Origin: Torymus aiolomorphi
Lineage: Eukaryota; Arthropoda; Insecta; Hymenoptera; Torymidae
Reading direction: 5' to 3'
Length of the DNA stretch: 64,000 bases
Assembly (NCBI GenBank): GCA_036365515.1
Contig: CM070873.1
Span: 221,769,376-221,833,375, forward strand
The notes below the pieces were generated by a model. That model was not told the origin of the DNA and did no database searches. It saw only the letters and a list, made by a program, of their open reading frames with translations. This document shows positions 29,335 to 43,600 of the stretch, one piece after another. How positions within the stretch are numbered: position 1 is the stretch's first letter; each line of letters starts with the position of its first letter. The translations under genes and the position numbers were made by a program.

Positions 29335-30730
29335 AGTATACTCTGAAAGAACGCATAATAGAATGGTATTAAAGTCTGTGTTTGCATGATTTTAGTTAAC
29401 TTATGGAAAAGGAATACTAGATATTCGGTTCTACTAATCATACTTTCTATTTTCTTATGCCATCTCATGTTATAGTAAGAAATGATACCTAGATATTGAC
29501 ATGTTTCAATCCATTCATTTTAATAGTTAGTTGACTTGGCACGCTGTCAGAATAGTTTCCGAAAGTCATATAAAGAGTTTTATAAAAAAAAAAAAAAAAA
29601 AACAATATAATTATAAAATTAAATTTTATTTTAAATTTTTAATTACAATTCATTTAATGCTAGCCAAGTAACAACGATCTAAAAATTCGTTCATTTTACC
29701 TTGTGTAGCAATTCAGGTATTTTGCGATGATAAAATCGCTGTACCATCAGCATATGATACTATTGCACCTTCCGGTATATTATTTAGCAAGTCACTAACA
29801 TAGATAACAAAAAGTAGTAGTCCTAATATTATAGGTTTCTCATTTAAGGTTGTTTGGCTATATCGTCCATGTCAAAAGTTAATTCAGTACTCAAAATATC
29901 AATAATTTACTATGAACTCTTTTTTTTACTTATTTTGGAGTTGAGAGCTTTATCAAGGTACCCTAGACAAAGAGTTTAAGCCGTTAAAACCGAAAATAGT
30001 ACAACAATTTTTGAAGTATTTCGACTTTTAAAAATCATATGTCTTAATACATTTTTGATTTCATTCAAAGTAATGCCGTATCTTCAAATTTTATTCAATT
30101 CTTATTTGTTTGATCTTATTTATTGTTCGGAGAAGAATTCCTAACAGATCGCGGAACTAAGAAATAAAAAATATGTCTTGACTAATTACTAAACTTATAG
30201 GTTTTCCAAAAAAGAGCTCACTTTTTAAGTTGACTGTACTTTTAAAAATGTTTAATAATTTAAAACAGAAAAAATATTTTATATTTCTGAGTTCCGCGAT
30301 CTGTTAGGAATTCTTCTCCGAACAATATAAGACCAAAAAAATAAGAATTGAATAAAATTTGAAATGCGGCATTATTTTAAATGAAAGCAAAAAATGTAAA
30401 AGACATATGATTTTTAAAAGTCGAAATACTTCAAAAATTTTCGTCTGATTTTCGGTTTTGAAGGCTTAAACTCTTTGTCTGGAGAAATTTTACAAACATA
30501 ATAAACAAAAAGTGATAAATACGGTTTGATAATTAATTATTGTTAATCTTTAGTAATGCTGACTCACGATTTGAATCGTATAGCCAATACAACCATAATG
30601 CCTGATGTTTATCCGTAGCATTAAAAATTGGAACAACTTCGGCTAATTTAAGTGTTTCAGGCCAAACTGATTGTTTTACACACGAATTGAAAATCTTTAC
30701 TCCATACTTTAAATCATTCTATAATCATCT
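29335..30730 (-). pseudogene. Non-LTR reverse transcriptase relic, split by a foldback element
   Basis: Minus-strand translation in several frames gives recognisable jockey/CR1-type RT pieces. At about 30725-30555 these are FNSCVKQSVWPETLKLAEVVPIF. After the inverted-repeat element they continue at about 29880-29740 with LGLLLFVIYVSDLLNNIPEG and SYADGTAIL, then downstream thumb-like KTLYMTFG, QYLGI, MRWHKKIE and RTEYLVFLFHKL to about 29335. The catalytic YADD appears as YADG. Frameshifts and stops make it clearly dead. A poly(A/T) tract at 29584-29601 interrupts it further. Confidence 0.75.
29965..30480. mobile_element. Foldback element nested in the RT relic
   Basis: Left arm about 29965-30155 (AGACAAAGAGTTTAAGCC start) and right arm about 30290-30480 (GGCTTAAACTCTTTGTCT end) are about 190-bp inverted copies around a 135-bp spacer. 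The arms meet at TTCGGAGAAGAATTCCTAAC. No ORF. Confidence 0.75.
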
Positions 30731-30792
30731 ATAATTATAAAAATAATAGAATTACTGTCGTCTGTCTTCTTCAGATTTCTTCCTCTTACTTA

Positions 30793-31351
30793 CACTCAGA
30801 AAATGATCCTCCGGTACCAAAATAAAATTCCTTCCAAAAAACTCTTCCTGTAATAAAAAGGATTTCCTCCCGCGCGGTAGAATCGTAATTCGATTACAGG
30901 AACCGAGGTTTCCTGTTATAAGAGGCCAATCCTCCTGCAGGAGGAGAATTTTACGTTTTATTACAAGAATATTATGTGTCAGTAATGGAGGAATGATATT
31001 TTGGGTCTTAGGTCCCCAAAACTTTATTTTATAAATATCATTAAATTGCAGTGGAAGACAAGTTTTATTGATAACAGATGATACTAGGACTACTATATAA
31101 ATATTTAAAATAACTAAAGTCTTTTTATTCCATTCATGTACAACAATTTTATTTTTACATTCATTATTTATTTATTTTTTTGTTAATAATTATTATATAT
31201 ACGGGAGGAATTCCTCTTATCGCGATGCGATATTGTATCAAGCGAATATTCCTCCTTCCATAGGAAGACATTCTCTTGGCCCTATTTTTAACTGAAAATC
31301 CTCCTCCGACAGGCAGATTCTAGTTGGCACAGGAAGATCGTTTTCTGAGTG
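30793..31351. mobile_element. CACTCAG-family TA element, copy 1 (559 bp)
   Basis: Ends CACTCAGAAAATGATC and GATCGTTTTCTGAGTG are inverted copies flanked by TA. Internal CCTCCTGCAGGAGG-like palindromes and AGGAAGA motifs are dense. Related copies lie at 43346-43600 (deleted inside) and 49705-50219 (reverse, truncated). Confidence 0.85.
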
Positions 31352-31879
31352 TATTAGTAATTTAGTTAAGTACAAAGCATTACGATAAACAAGCACAAAA
31401 TTACGAAAATTTGTCCTTCTGTATCTATAATAATCCTAATTTGATTGTTATCCATTATTGTTGAATATGTGTTTATTATTAAGTGTTTATGATTATTAAA
31501 CTTTTCTTATTGTACATCTTTTGCAATCTCTTTTTCAAACATTAAACGGGAATAGAAAGTTTCATTATACCTATATGATTTTCTCATATATAGTATATAT
31601 TATTTCGTTGACACAGCAACGATTTGTATTTTTTTTTTAAATCTAAGTCATCTATAGACAGTCAATTTAAAAATTTTTGGTTACAAAGCGAAGTCAAGAC
31701 TGTATATTGCACGGAACTTCGAGTTGAAATTATCTTGCATAGAATTTTGAGTTAGAATTATGTTGCACTCTTCTACGAGTTAGAATTATATGAACAGGAG
31801 GTGTCAAAAATTTGCTCTCGGTACAAGAAACTTTTTGACACAAAGTATGATGAGAAAGATAGATCTATAATTTATTGCT

Positions 31880-32029
31880 TCATCCTAGAGGAAGCTTTGT
31901 GATAGTAACAAAAAAGTTTTGGAGAAAATGTGTTAGAAATGTTGTTTAGCACATTTGGAATCGAAATACACTATTTTTAGAAAATGTCCGTATGGATGTA
32001 TGTGTGTGTGTGTGTGCATGCGTGCGTGC

Positions 32030-32086
<57 letters not shown>

Positions 32087-32091
32087 TGTGT

Positions 32092-32148
<57 letters not shown>

Positions 32149-33225
32149 CATATACGCGGATATCTCATGATCTACTCGACCGATTTTAACCAGAGAGGTA
32201 TCATTTTTTTGCATTTTGCTTTCACAGTTGGGGTCAATAGTCTATTTTTGTCAATTTCGATTTTCTTTTTTTTATAGCCATTTTTCAATTTTGAAAATTT
32301 TTATATTTTCGTATTTTTAAATATTTAGAACTAATATTCTTAATATATTATGAATGCACTTTATGCACAATAAAATTCACTACATTTAAAAAAAGTCGAT
32401 AGCTATATTCTGTCATAAGTTATTGATAAAAACGTCAATTTTTGAAAATAGGTTATATTTCGAAATTGAAAAAAGATATTGACACGAATATTTTTTTGGT
32501 TAAAAAGAATATTGAGTAGTATAATTTTCTAAATTTTTATGTTTTTTTATTGATTATTTTTTTAGAAAAAAAAATTTTGTTTAAAAGTGATTTTTTTTGT
32601 CGTTGCATAACTAGAGTAAAATTCACTTAATCGCTTTGAAATTGCGTGTAGAGGTAGATTTTGTATACGAATCGAGTCTTTTCTTTGGGCAAAAGGATTG
32701 GTCCATAAATTTCAGAGATATTATAGGTTAAAATTTTTTTAACTTTTTTTTTAAATCATAATTTCTCGAGAACAGATCGATGGATTATCCTGAAATTTAT
32801 AGACGAATTTGCATTTGAGATAGACAATATGTGTGAAAATTTTGATCATGATTGATCGATTATTTTCAAAGATATTTCAGATTGAAAATTTTCAAAAATT
32901 TTTGAACAGTTTTTTGAAATTGCAATTTATTGAGAACGGTTTGTTTTTATATATAATTTAAATATTTTAATTATTCTTACGTGTGGATTCTTTTATTTTG
33001 ATTATATATTGAGCAAATAATCGAATAACAAAAATTAATATTTTTATATAGATATATATTTGTATTAATAATTTTTAATTTTATACATAAATTTAATTCG
33101 ATTTATGTCATAAATAGGTGCATTAATTTTCAAATTTGGCTTTAAAAATTAATTAAATGAATCAATAAATTAATTTTGAGGAAGCCATGTGCCAATGAAT
33201 TGGCAGCGGTTTTTTTTATATATAC
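31880..33225. repeat. Dispersed repeat with internal (TG)n microsatellite
   Basis: Starts near AGAGGAAGCTTTGTGA and ends near GTGCCAATGAATTGGCAGC. It contains an interrupted (TG)n tract at about 32000-32148. Similar AGAGGAAGCTTTG segments occur at about 58105 and 62912, and the other end at 3830 and 57463. A non-autonomous interspersed repeat; the frames across (TG)n are not genes. Confidence 0.6.
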
Positions 33226-36170
33226 TTGTTGAAAAATAGTGCATCGTGCAACCAGTGCGCGAAGGAGATTCGATGAAGCTGAATTTTGACGTTCACACTA
33301 TAGTCCAGATAATCTGAGCACACCTATACTCCGTGCAATATTTGTCCATACACAACATGCCAATTGATTTTAAAAGATTTTTATAATGCAAGATCGCTAC
33401 TACAAAATTATCTTTTACAGGAAATAGACTTCTTCATCTAGTAAATAGATAAACTGAATAGGCTTCCATTTTTATCAGGTGATTTCTTTTTCCAAGTATT
33501 CCATTGGCATCTATTAATAGTGAGGATGTTATGCATGGGTTAAAGTATAGAACCTACAGTAACATTGTATTATTTATTGGCATTACGTATGTAAAGAAAA
33601 TGTGAAAAAAGTTAATTTTATATGAAAATTTACAGAATGAAATTATAATATTCATTAAAAGTAACACCTGCCTGTTACAAAAAAAACAGTGCAAGCATTG
33701 CCGAGGTGAGCGGAGCGTCGTCTACAATATGTATATAGGTGCGAACGAGAGAAGAGAGAGGTAGACACGGCGAGCGTGAACAGTCTTCCGAAAAATTTGA
33801 AAGAGCCGCGACGAAGAAAGTGTCATGGAAAATCCAAACAATGCCTCATCATCATGCGCCCGTGCGCGCGTCTATTTCGTAACGAGGCCGTTCCCGCAGG
33901 CGCGAGAGATACTCTTCTCACCTCTTTTTTTCCAAGCTCGGCTCGAGCGCCTCATGAGTGACGCTCTCGTCCAGCAATCATTACATCGTTCGCGCACGAC
34001 ATGCTTTTCGGCTTCGTGGTTCTGTGTAGTCATGAGGATACTTTTAATTTCGAATTGACTGTAACGATGTCGCTATTTTTAATATTACAGTGTTAATGCC
34101 AAGAAAAACAATGATCATGCAATATAAATTTGTATCTATATGCTCATTGTACGATGCGATTTTTTTAAGTACAATGAAGGGATGAAAATGTTAATATTTG
34201 CATAACAAACAATCTACAAGTAATACTTGAGTGTTTGGTTAATCGATGAAGTGTGAATTTCATATTAGATTTGTGTGACGTATAAGTACCTACATAACAC
34301 CCAGTGTAAATATAATAAATCCTCGATTGCAAAGATTAACATTTTCAAAAAGAATGGTTTCAGAAGTAATAATGCATTATATTAAGAAAAAAGCGCTGCC
34401 AATACATTGTCAGGTAGCTTCCTCAAACTAATGTATTGATACCTTGTTTTAATTTTTTGTACCAATAATTAATTGTATCACACCAAATTTGATCTATGAT
34501 TATTCGTAATAAGACTGATATATAAAGTACAAATAAAAATATACATTAATGTTAAATCTTTTGATGACCGTCACAATTCTTCTTATAAGGAATCGCCGCA
34601 TACAAACCGAGCACCGAACCGAAATCTACCACTGAAATCTACCTGTAATTTTATTGAGTTTTTATACATAATTTAAAAATGACTATAGATAGATTGTAAA
34701 TTTCAAACTTCCTGAAATTACTAAGTAATCCGTAATTTAAATCATTACTTAGAAATTATTATTTGAAAAAAAAAATATATATATAAAAATTAACCTTGAA
34801 TATCTCTGAAATTTATGGATGAGTATTTTGACCCAACAAATTCATTCAACTGATGTACAAAAACTGTCATTAATTATACCAACTTCGAAATTTATGAAAA
34901 TAAACATGTTGATTTTAAAAATCGAAAAATCGACATAAAAGAAACTATAAAGTATTACAATATTACGTTTGATATCGAAAACAAATAAGAATGCCCACAC
35001 ACGGTTATACACATACACAAACATATATGTACCGACATTTCATAAAAATAGTGTATTTGCGATTTTAACATCTATTTTCGAAAGATTTTTTTAAGGACGA
35101 ACATAGACATGCAAATAGAAATTTTATAAAAACAATGTATTTCGATTGAAAATATTATAATATATATTATATATTATTTCGGTCTGATCCACAAACCTTT
35201 TAATTAGTAATTCGAATAGTGTAATGTCTTTAATTAATAATTATATCGTATATATTCGTGATTTTTATAATTATTTACTAACTTTTCAAAAGTGGACCTT
35301 CTCAGACAATTTTGTACATCCCCAGACTGCGCCCTATGTTGCACACTCATATGGATCACATGGCTTGTTTTCTAGTTTACATTGAAGATTTTACATCCAG
35401 TTTTTGGGCTTCGCAGGGTAAGCTAATAGCAGTAATAAATTACTCAAAAAAAAAACTCGCCTATAGTTGAAAGTATTGTGGATTTGACGATATATATACT
35501 ATAGATATTCTATAGAAGTAAGACATCCTGACACGGACTGTGTGACTTTCAGAGTGATAATATTTTGCAAAATACATGCAGAGGAATTTTAAATTGTAAT
35601 GTTACTTTGGCAATAAGATTTTACCCCCTGTAAGAAAAAAATGTTATGTTAAATTGAAAACTTATCGAATATTAGTATACTGACAAACAAAATTAAAATA
35701 AGCCTTCTAATGTGCTTAAGGTATTATGATATACTTTGCATATTTTATAAATTATTATCTCAATATTACTGCGCACAAATCTTAGATTCATTTCATTTAG
35801 AATAGTTATTTTTAATTTATTCAATAGTGAATACAAAAATAAGGGTTGTAATGATAATAATATGTTTTACTTAAACTTGGTATGACATAAATAGTTTGCT
35901 TGTTTCAGTCTAACGTAATCACATATTTTCAATTTAATTTATGAAGAATTTTTAAAAATAAATTTGTCTTATACGTATAGAGAAAATAATTTTGAGTGAA
36001 TAAAAATAGTTTTAAAATAGAATAATGATTTCATTCTTATGAACACTTATAAGTATAAAAACAGTAATGTCTGTATTGTAAAAGATCATTTATCCACACA
36101 ACATGTAAATGTTTTCACGCAACATACGCAATTCAACGAATTCATATTTTTTGGGTGGTCACACCGGTAA
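33226..36170. other. AT-rich stretch with one GC-richer patch (33670-34060)
   Basis: No gene supported. The patch at 33670-34060 has short overlapping frames without domain character. A further CGCTGCCAATACATTG repeat fragment lies near 34397. Confidence 0.45.
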
Positions 36171-37620
36171 GTGCCTCCTTTTTTCCATCAGCGGTAAATA
36201 AACCTCTGGCGATTATACACTCACGGAGAGCAGGCATGGCCCGAAATTGCTTTGAATTAAAAAAAGAAGTGAAATATATGACCGAATGAGGTTTGAATCG
36301 GCCTCAACCTCTGTCCCTCATGCCACTGCTCTGTCTCTGGCAGCGCGCGCAAGCTCACGCAGACTCTCCAATTACGTACGCGTATACAATATTCATTCGC
36401 CTCGAGATATTACCGTACATACGCGCGTAGGGCCAGCTCTCTCTCTCTCCTTCTTCCTGCAAAATCCGATTCGCTCTTACAGTTTTTACCCTCCGGTTTT
36501 ACGACGTGTAGAAGATTATGCCATATCTCGGCTGCGTCTCCTCTCTCTTTCTCGCTCGCGCGCTCATTTCCCTCGCTTCCCTCAACTCGCTCCTTAAAAG
36601 AGAGCGCGCTAGAGAAAGAGAGAAAGAGAAAGAGAGAAAACGAACGCGCGTACCGAGAGCGAGCAGCAGAGTAAAAGCTCGGCGTGTGCGCGCCCGAGAA
36701 ACCAAGGGAGTGGAATGGCTGAGGGGCTGCTGCTGCTGCTGCTGCTGCTGCTCAGCGATGAGGAAGGAGGAGGAGAGGGAGGAGGGGGAGGGGGTGGCGG
36801 AGGGGTAAAAAGAGGCAGTAGAGGGGTCCGCGCGCTCGCCGGTCGTTATTTTTGTGCCTGCCTCGTCTTTAATTTCTCCCCACCCCTCGCTCTTTTCTTC
36901 CTCGCTCTCGCTCTCTCTCACTCTCTTCCCGCGAGCAGCAGAGAAAACTCACCCTTTCACCGCGCCGTGCGCGAGGAGGCAGAGCAAGAGGGAGGTAGAG
37001 AGCGAGAGAGAGGAAGAAGAAGCGCGCGCTGGTATATAAGGAGAGAAAAGCTTACGAGCGGGCGCGCGGCCGGCGGTTGTCTTAGTTCGTATGCATATCT
37101 CAGTGGCCTCCACATATTGATTCAGGGCGTCATTACGCGCCTCGTCTTAGCTCGGCCCATCTCGCCCCCCACTCCACTGCCGACTATGCAGCGAGAAGGG
37201 GGTAGAGCGCGCTGACGACGCAGCTGCCGGCTGCAGTGCAAGAGGGACACCTTTAACCCTCTCTCTCTCTCCCTCTACCCCTCACCATTCAGCAGGCTAC
37301 CACCACCCCGTCGAGCTAAGACTCGCGCGCGCGGACGAAGATCGCCAAGCTTCCCCCTTCCCCACCCCTGTATGTACCCCTGCCGTTTCATGCGTATATG
37401 TATGTATGTATACGCGCGCGCGCGGGGGTGAGATGAGCCAGCAGGCAAAGGCTCGATCAACGTCCGCAGGCTTTTCTTCGTCTTGTAGCCGTGGCCGCGC
37501 GCAGCCGCTTGGACCCCGAGGAGCTGTATAGACATCGTCCTCGTTGTCACTTCTTGTCGGCGATGCGCTTCTTTTTTGTCTGTTGCCTCCCGCGCCGTAG
37601 ATTATATTGCGCCGGTGAAA
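36171..37620. other. CpG- and (GA)n-rich block
   Basis: Contains GA/CT-rich tracts, a (CTG)n tract near 36727-36752 and a TATATAAG near 37032. Many overlapping frames on both strands are purely compositional. It could be a host promoter or enhancer island. No exon can be supported. Confidence 0.4.
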
Positions 37621-39890
37621 AGAAAGGATTATGGCCGCTTGATGATGGGAGGCTGCATATGGAACTTTAATTTCATTAGTTGATCGCCGTCCAGGGCGAA
37701 TATTTAATTTTGCGCTTCTAGGACGTGATCGATACTTTGCCGATATTGCTAGAAAATACTTTATGTTGAATGTTCTTTTTGGGTTTTTAATGAAAATATT
37801 GAGAATTAAAAATTATCGGAAAATACATACCTATATATCATACGTATGTATTGTTTAGCTTGAATTGGATATAACAAATGATTTTGATGAAAACACTCCG
37901 TATAGGATATTCACTGTATAGAAATAGTTCCCATGACTGTTGACCTGAGCGTTTTGTACGTCGTTCATCGGATCTTAGCGCGCTTTGAAACCGATCGCGA
38001 GTTGGATTTCGAGATCTTGTGGAGCGGCATAAAATTTACATCTTGTTATACTTTGCTCCTTTCGAGTTTTGTAGATCGTTATTATCCATGGATCAAACTT
38101 ATTACAATGTTATTTCATGAGAAAAATACTCTACGTTGCAAAACCTAGGTTACTTGAAATGCAGATCTTAAAATTACTGTTTCTAATCATAGCACAAATA
38201 TTTGCTTTGACGCATTTTGCTCGAATTTTTTAATCAATAGTATTAATAGGGTAGTGATAACGTTATTATAAGAGTGATGTTGAAAAATAACTTTTAATCA
38301 CAGTTCATTTCAGTGTGGTGCGATTAGAAGTGATATGACGAACAGCAACAAGGTAAGTTTGTTTAATAAATAGCGACATTAGTTTAATCGCCAGTTTAGA
38401 ACTTGAATTTAACTTTGGCCTCAAATGTAGCTCATTCCTTATGCGAATTGTTAAGAGATACTACTAATCAAAAAGACTCACCGCAAATTACATTTACATT
38501 TAACGACTTGGGTCCGTAATTGGTTCGGAGGGGTAATCGATGGTTAGCACAGTCGAATAACCGACTCGCTTACCTACACGTAATCATAATGACCCCTTAT
38601 TCCCTGTCTCTCTCCCTCTTTTTTTCTCTTCTGGATCTATAATAATCTGCCAGTAGCCACGTCGATCATGAAAGAATGCCGCGAGGACTTACCGTGCAAT
38701 TGAATGTTTTAACACAATCTTACAAATCGTGCATGATGATTAATCAATTTACTCTACTTGAATTACGGCATAGATTATTTATTCAATGGATGTTTTATGA
38801 TAATGATTTAGGCAAGGAAAGACTAAAATCTTACGTAAAAGTACGGATATCTTTAAATGCAATCTAAGAAACATGTGCTACACATCAAAATTGATTAGCT
38901 TAATCTAACATTTTCACTTGTGTTGGCATATCAAGGGTGGCAGTAAAAAAATTAATGCTGAAAGCTATTAACATTAGATTTAGATTAAGATCATACCGTA
39001 ATTAAATAGCAATTATTGTAGTGTGTTATGGAAAAATGTTTTGTTATATATGTACATATGTCAATGGGTGCACGTGATTGTATAATGAATCATAGATAAC
39101 ACTTGTATTTTTATTGTTTTGTAAATGATAACTTAAACATCCGATCTGTAATAAGGTGTAACGTCACAATCTGAAAATAAACGTAATTGATGAATATTTA
39201 ACTAAATTAATAAACTAATTAATAAGTTTTATCTATAAAATTTAGAAATTTTAGCACGAATTCATATAAAAGATATTATCGTCTTCTATTCGCAAAAAAT
39301 ACAGAAATTCAATTCGCACCAATCCGGCTCACTGTAAAAACATTCTTTTCCCAGAACTTTCAATGACGCTCAGAGATCGTCTCGTTCAAGGGCGATTCGT
39401 ACTCGAAAATCCGTCGATCCTACTTATCGTATAAACGAGTCAAACTGATCATTTTGCATGTATAATGCCAAAGAGTGGAACAGAAACAGATAAAGTGGAC
39501 GCTTGATAAATGGAAAGCCAAATAAAGTAAGTGAGAATTACTATTATCATTTGTTTTTCAATCTCTTAATATACCCAATGGTATGTAACACAAGGTTTAA
39601 CAAAAATTTAATTTTCAGCTCTTAATTAATAACTACTTGACCGTCAAAATAACTTTTTATCCTCTAACTATATTTAATTATATTTAATTATATTTAATTA
39701 TATGTACAGTAGAATTAGCGAAATATGACAATTATCTATAAATTCGGTTACAAATAATAGAAACTAAATGCTTAATATCCTAATATTCTTTGAAAAACGG
39801 TTTGAAATTTATAATATTTCCCTTTATGCTCGATTGATTGAATTCTTCGTCACACACACACATACACATACATTGCAGTCTTTAAAATAA
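37621..39890. other. AT-rich stretch, nothing recognised
   Basis: Only short frames. A small acceptor-to-donor interval near 38314-38352 is mentioned among rejected items. Confidence 0.45.
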
Positions 39891-40687
39891 AGTAAGGCAC
39901 GTGTATATAGAGCGCGGCAGTATAGGGCTGTATAAACTGCTTGCATGGGGTCGCGCTTTAATGCTTTCACGCAGGCCTCCCCCACCCTCGCAAGGAGTCG
40001 CCGGAAGAAGCCGCCGTCGCCGCCGTGAGGGGAGGATTCGCGCAGGGGAGAGACGCCGCCGCCGTCGCCGCCGCTGAGCGCGGGATGTTAATTTTTCGCT
40101 AATCAATACCGTAAAAGTCTAAAATGTCTCGCGTATGTGGTGGGACGCCCGTACTTGCGCGCGCGCGCGCGCCTCGTCTTCTCCCCTTTTTCCTCCCCTC
40201 ATGACGACGACGACGACTCCGTCTCTCTTACTCTCCCTCGCGCGCTCTTAACTCTTATACCCGCCCGCGCTTTCTCTCATTTGCCTAGCTAAGAGTGCGA
40301 AAGACGCAAATGAAGAAGGACAGAGACGCCGCGAAAAGGGAGAAAAAGAAGGGTGATGCGGAAGGCGCTCGGGAGCGAGAGAGATAGAGAGAGGGAAGGA
40401 TTCTCCCCTTTTCGGGGCGCCTTTTTACACCGCGAGTCGGACGAAGAAGGTAAGAGCGAAAGAGAGAGAGAGGGCAAGAGGGAGAGGGAGAAAGAAAGTT
40501 CCAGCGGTAAAGGGGGTGGCGTGGAGGTTCTCATTAAGCAGCCCGGGCTCTGGCGGGGGTTCAAATAAGAAGAAGACGGAGAGGCGGGCGAGAGCGCACG
40601 GCTCGCCAGAAGAAGGGAGAGAAAAGGAGAAGAAAGCGGGCATGAGACTAAGACACAGGCGAGCGGTGCGCTGCTATCGGTTAAAAA

Positions 40688-40720
<33 letters not shown>

Positions 40721-41330
40721 CAGGAAAGGAAAGAAGGAGACGGAGAAACGTCGCCCGCCTGGGAGTGGGGAATTATCAGGGCTCTCTCTCTCGCACTCTG
40801 TGTCTTGGGGACCGGGGGGTGGCAATATGGCCGACGCTGATGAGTGATGCTCGCGTAACCCTTACGACGGCTAGCTCGGCGCGCGCGTCTTACGCCACAC
40901 GCGTCTCGTTCGGGAGCCGATGCGATGCGCGCTCTCGCAAGGGAATTAGGGCCGCTAGATATATATATGTATATAAGCTCGCGCTTATATAGGAGTTGGA
41001 CTACTAGTATGGTAGGTATATAATACCGCGGTGCCGCTTTTACTACGTACTGCGAAGTGTCACAGCCCGTGCGTGTGTATTATCGCGGGGGGTTAGAGGG
41101 ACACGCGCCGAGGGGTAAGGATACAGCCCGCGCGCATTGTTCGCAGGAGCCTGGCCGCTCCTTTGCCGCTTAATCGGGAATTATGCGAGGCGTCGTCCTG
41201 CGCATATTTTGAGCACTCGTACGCGTGCACAGCTTCAAAGTCGAAAGCAATTATCCCGGCGGTTCGCACTCTATACGAGAGATATCGTTCGACGTTCGCT
41301 TAGTTTTAGTGATTTTATCGATTGTAGTAT
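39891..41330. other. CpG-, (CCG)n- and (GA)n-rich block
   Basis: CCGCCGTCG-type triplets at 40005-40080, CG alternation near 40160 and an uninterrupted (GA)n at about 40692-40720. Open frames are low-complexity Arg/Glu or Ser/Leu translations of these tracts. No gene is supported. Confidence 0.45.
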
Positions 41331-43345
41331 GTATAACGTTGTGGTAAATATAGTAATTGAAATTTTTTTTTTAACACGAGCATGAAATGAGAGCTGTTTT
41401 TCATGTTTACAAATTGAGTGGAATTTGTGTATTTCGATCGTGCTTCGAAAAAAAGACAGATAATGTTATATTAATTCCCGCTGTATCTTTAAATTTAAAC
41501 ACACTTTACACGTTTATTGGTTATTTTAAGATCCATTCTTGTGAAATTTCTTCGTTCTAATACATGCTACTGTATTGTCTGCAAAATTCAATAGCGTCAT
41601 ATTCAGAGGTTATTTTCTTTGTTACGAATTGGTTAATTCAGACGCATATAAATAAACGCGATCATATAAACGCTGTAATGAAAATTCATTTTGATTGGAT
41701 TGAAATCCTGCATTCTATTTTAACTAATGAGTTTATCAGTAGATTATTTCAATATCATAATATAATGGCATCTCGCGATATGTTAAGATATGTTACGTTA
41801 ACTATTCATAACTCATCCGCCGAAGACGATTTTACCGCAATCGTCTAGTATTATTATTAATTAGCCATAATTACAACGTTAATATTTTAAACCCAATCGT
41901 TCTATTATCCGAATCATAATAAAACCTTATATTATTATTAAGATTGACTAGGAGTGTTATCAAGTTGAAACGGGTTCAATGACGCCTAACGAAGCTGGAA
42001 ACGCACGAAAAGTTCGAGCTATTAATCAAGGAATATTAAAAGCAAATAAGCATAGCGCGAGCGGCCGATTAATCCGTAATTCATAGCTCCGAGGGAGCAA
42101 AAAAGCCAGCTCTCCCTTGGTCAGCACATCTCCATCCCGGGCCATAAATACACGCGGAGGCGAGCGGGCAGCAGAGCAGCCTCGGGGCGCCTGGCGCGTA
42201 TGCAAGCACCGTCGCGGCCGCGCCGGACGCTGATACGTGGCGTCAGGCGCGGCGGCGGCGGGTGGCCGCTCGCTCGCGTAGCTCCTTCTCCTTATTCTCT
42301 CAAGACGGACACACAACGGGCCGGCAGCCAGCGGCGGCAGCGCTTCTTGTAAAGGGGAAAGGAGAGAGTGGGAGCTCCGGCTAAGGGGAATGCAAATTAG
42401 GGGCGCTTCTCTCGAGGAAAGAGCGAGCGAGAGGGTGGCGCGGTAGTTTCCTCCTCTCTCTCTCTCTCGCTCGTTCTTTTGCCTCCGTACGGCGCCTCGG
42501 CAGGGGAGCGGACCACGGCCGAAGGAGCCTCACTTATGTAAACGTCCGTCTTGTGTGTACGCCCGCGTATGCGTGTGTACGTGTGCGAGGGCTTTTCTCT
42601 ATGTCCCCTGCGAGACACACGCGTGTGCGTATTATATCGATTGCTGGCCAAGTCAAATTCACCCCTTTCGCGGCCGCTGGCTTGCTTCCCTTCCCGGCCC
42701 GCGCCTTTAGCGAGTTCTCGAGGCAGCGGCCCCGCGTGCTGCTGGCGGTCTCTCTCTCCGTCTTTCTCTCCTTCGATTCTCCTAAGTTCTCTGGCCGCCT
42801 CCGCCACTGCTGCCGTTGCTGCTGCTGCCTCGGTACGTACGGTAATTATTGTAGTCCTCCGCGGGCGCGCGTGTGTGCGTGCCGAGGAGCTAAAGCGGGA
42901 TTTCGGAATCGAGCTCCCGCTGCCGACTTGAACCCGCCGCCCGCGCTGTGTGGCTCGGATGAAATAGATTGTGCGTGGATATATGTATATGTGTGCTTCG
43001 GTTTTCGACCTGTCTGTGTGTGCGCGCGCGTGAACCCGACATTAACTTAATTGGATTACCTATAACCTTTTTAATGTGATTCATTGATTCGATAGCTTAA
43101 TTTCAATAAATGCTGTTTCGGAATTTACATTCTTAATTGATAATGGGGTATTGATATGATCGAAAAGGTTGCCGTTTAATCGATAAGCTAAATAAATGGC
43201 TTATAATTTTTCTATCTAGTGTAGAGTATTACAAACTTTACTGAATTACTAACATTGTTTATGAATTTGAAAATGTCAAACGTCATCGAAAAGTAAATAC
43301 GCTTCAATCGCAAGCTAAATAATATCGATAATATATCATTGCTTA
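41331..43345. other. AT-rich stretch, then CpG-rich block (42030-43040)
   Basis: The block has GA/CT tracts and CpG-dense DNA with overlapping frames on both strands. No coding evidence. Confidence 0.4.
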
Positions 43346-43600
43346 CACTCAGAAAAACGATCCTCCTGTCTTGAAATAAAATTCCTCCCCAAAAAATCTT
43401 CGTGCAACAAAAAAGGATTTCTCCTACGCGAAAAGTTTCCTCCTGCGCGAAAAATCATCATCCTGCTACAGGAAGCTTGACTTCCTGTTGTAAGATAATT
43501 CCTTCTTCCATAGGAAGATATCCTCTTGGCCCTATTATTAGCGGAAATCCTCTTCTGACAGGCAGACTCTCATTGATACAGGAAGATCATTTTCTGAGTG
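43346..43600. mobile_element. CACTCAG-family TA element, copy 2 (255 bp, internally deleted)
   Basis: Shares both TA-flanked ends and the CTTCCATAGGAAGA segment with copy 1 but lacks about 300 internal bases. The 70 bp directly to its right match the right flank of copy 1. Confidence 0.8.

Noticed and set aside
31933..32277. Cys/Val or Thr/His frames across (TG)n
   Set aside because: Microsatellite translation on both strands.
38314..38352. Possible 39-bp exon with ATG between an acceptor-like TTTCAG and a GTAAGT donor
   Set aside because: Too short to support without a partner exon or homology.
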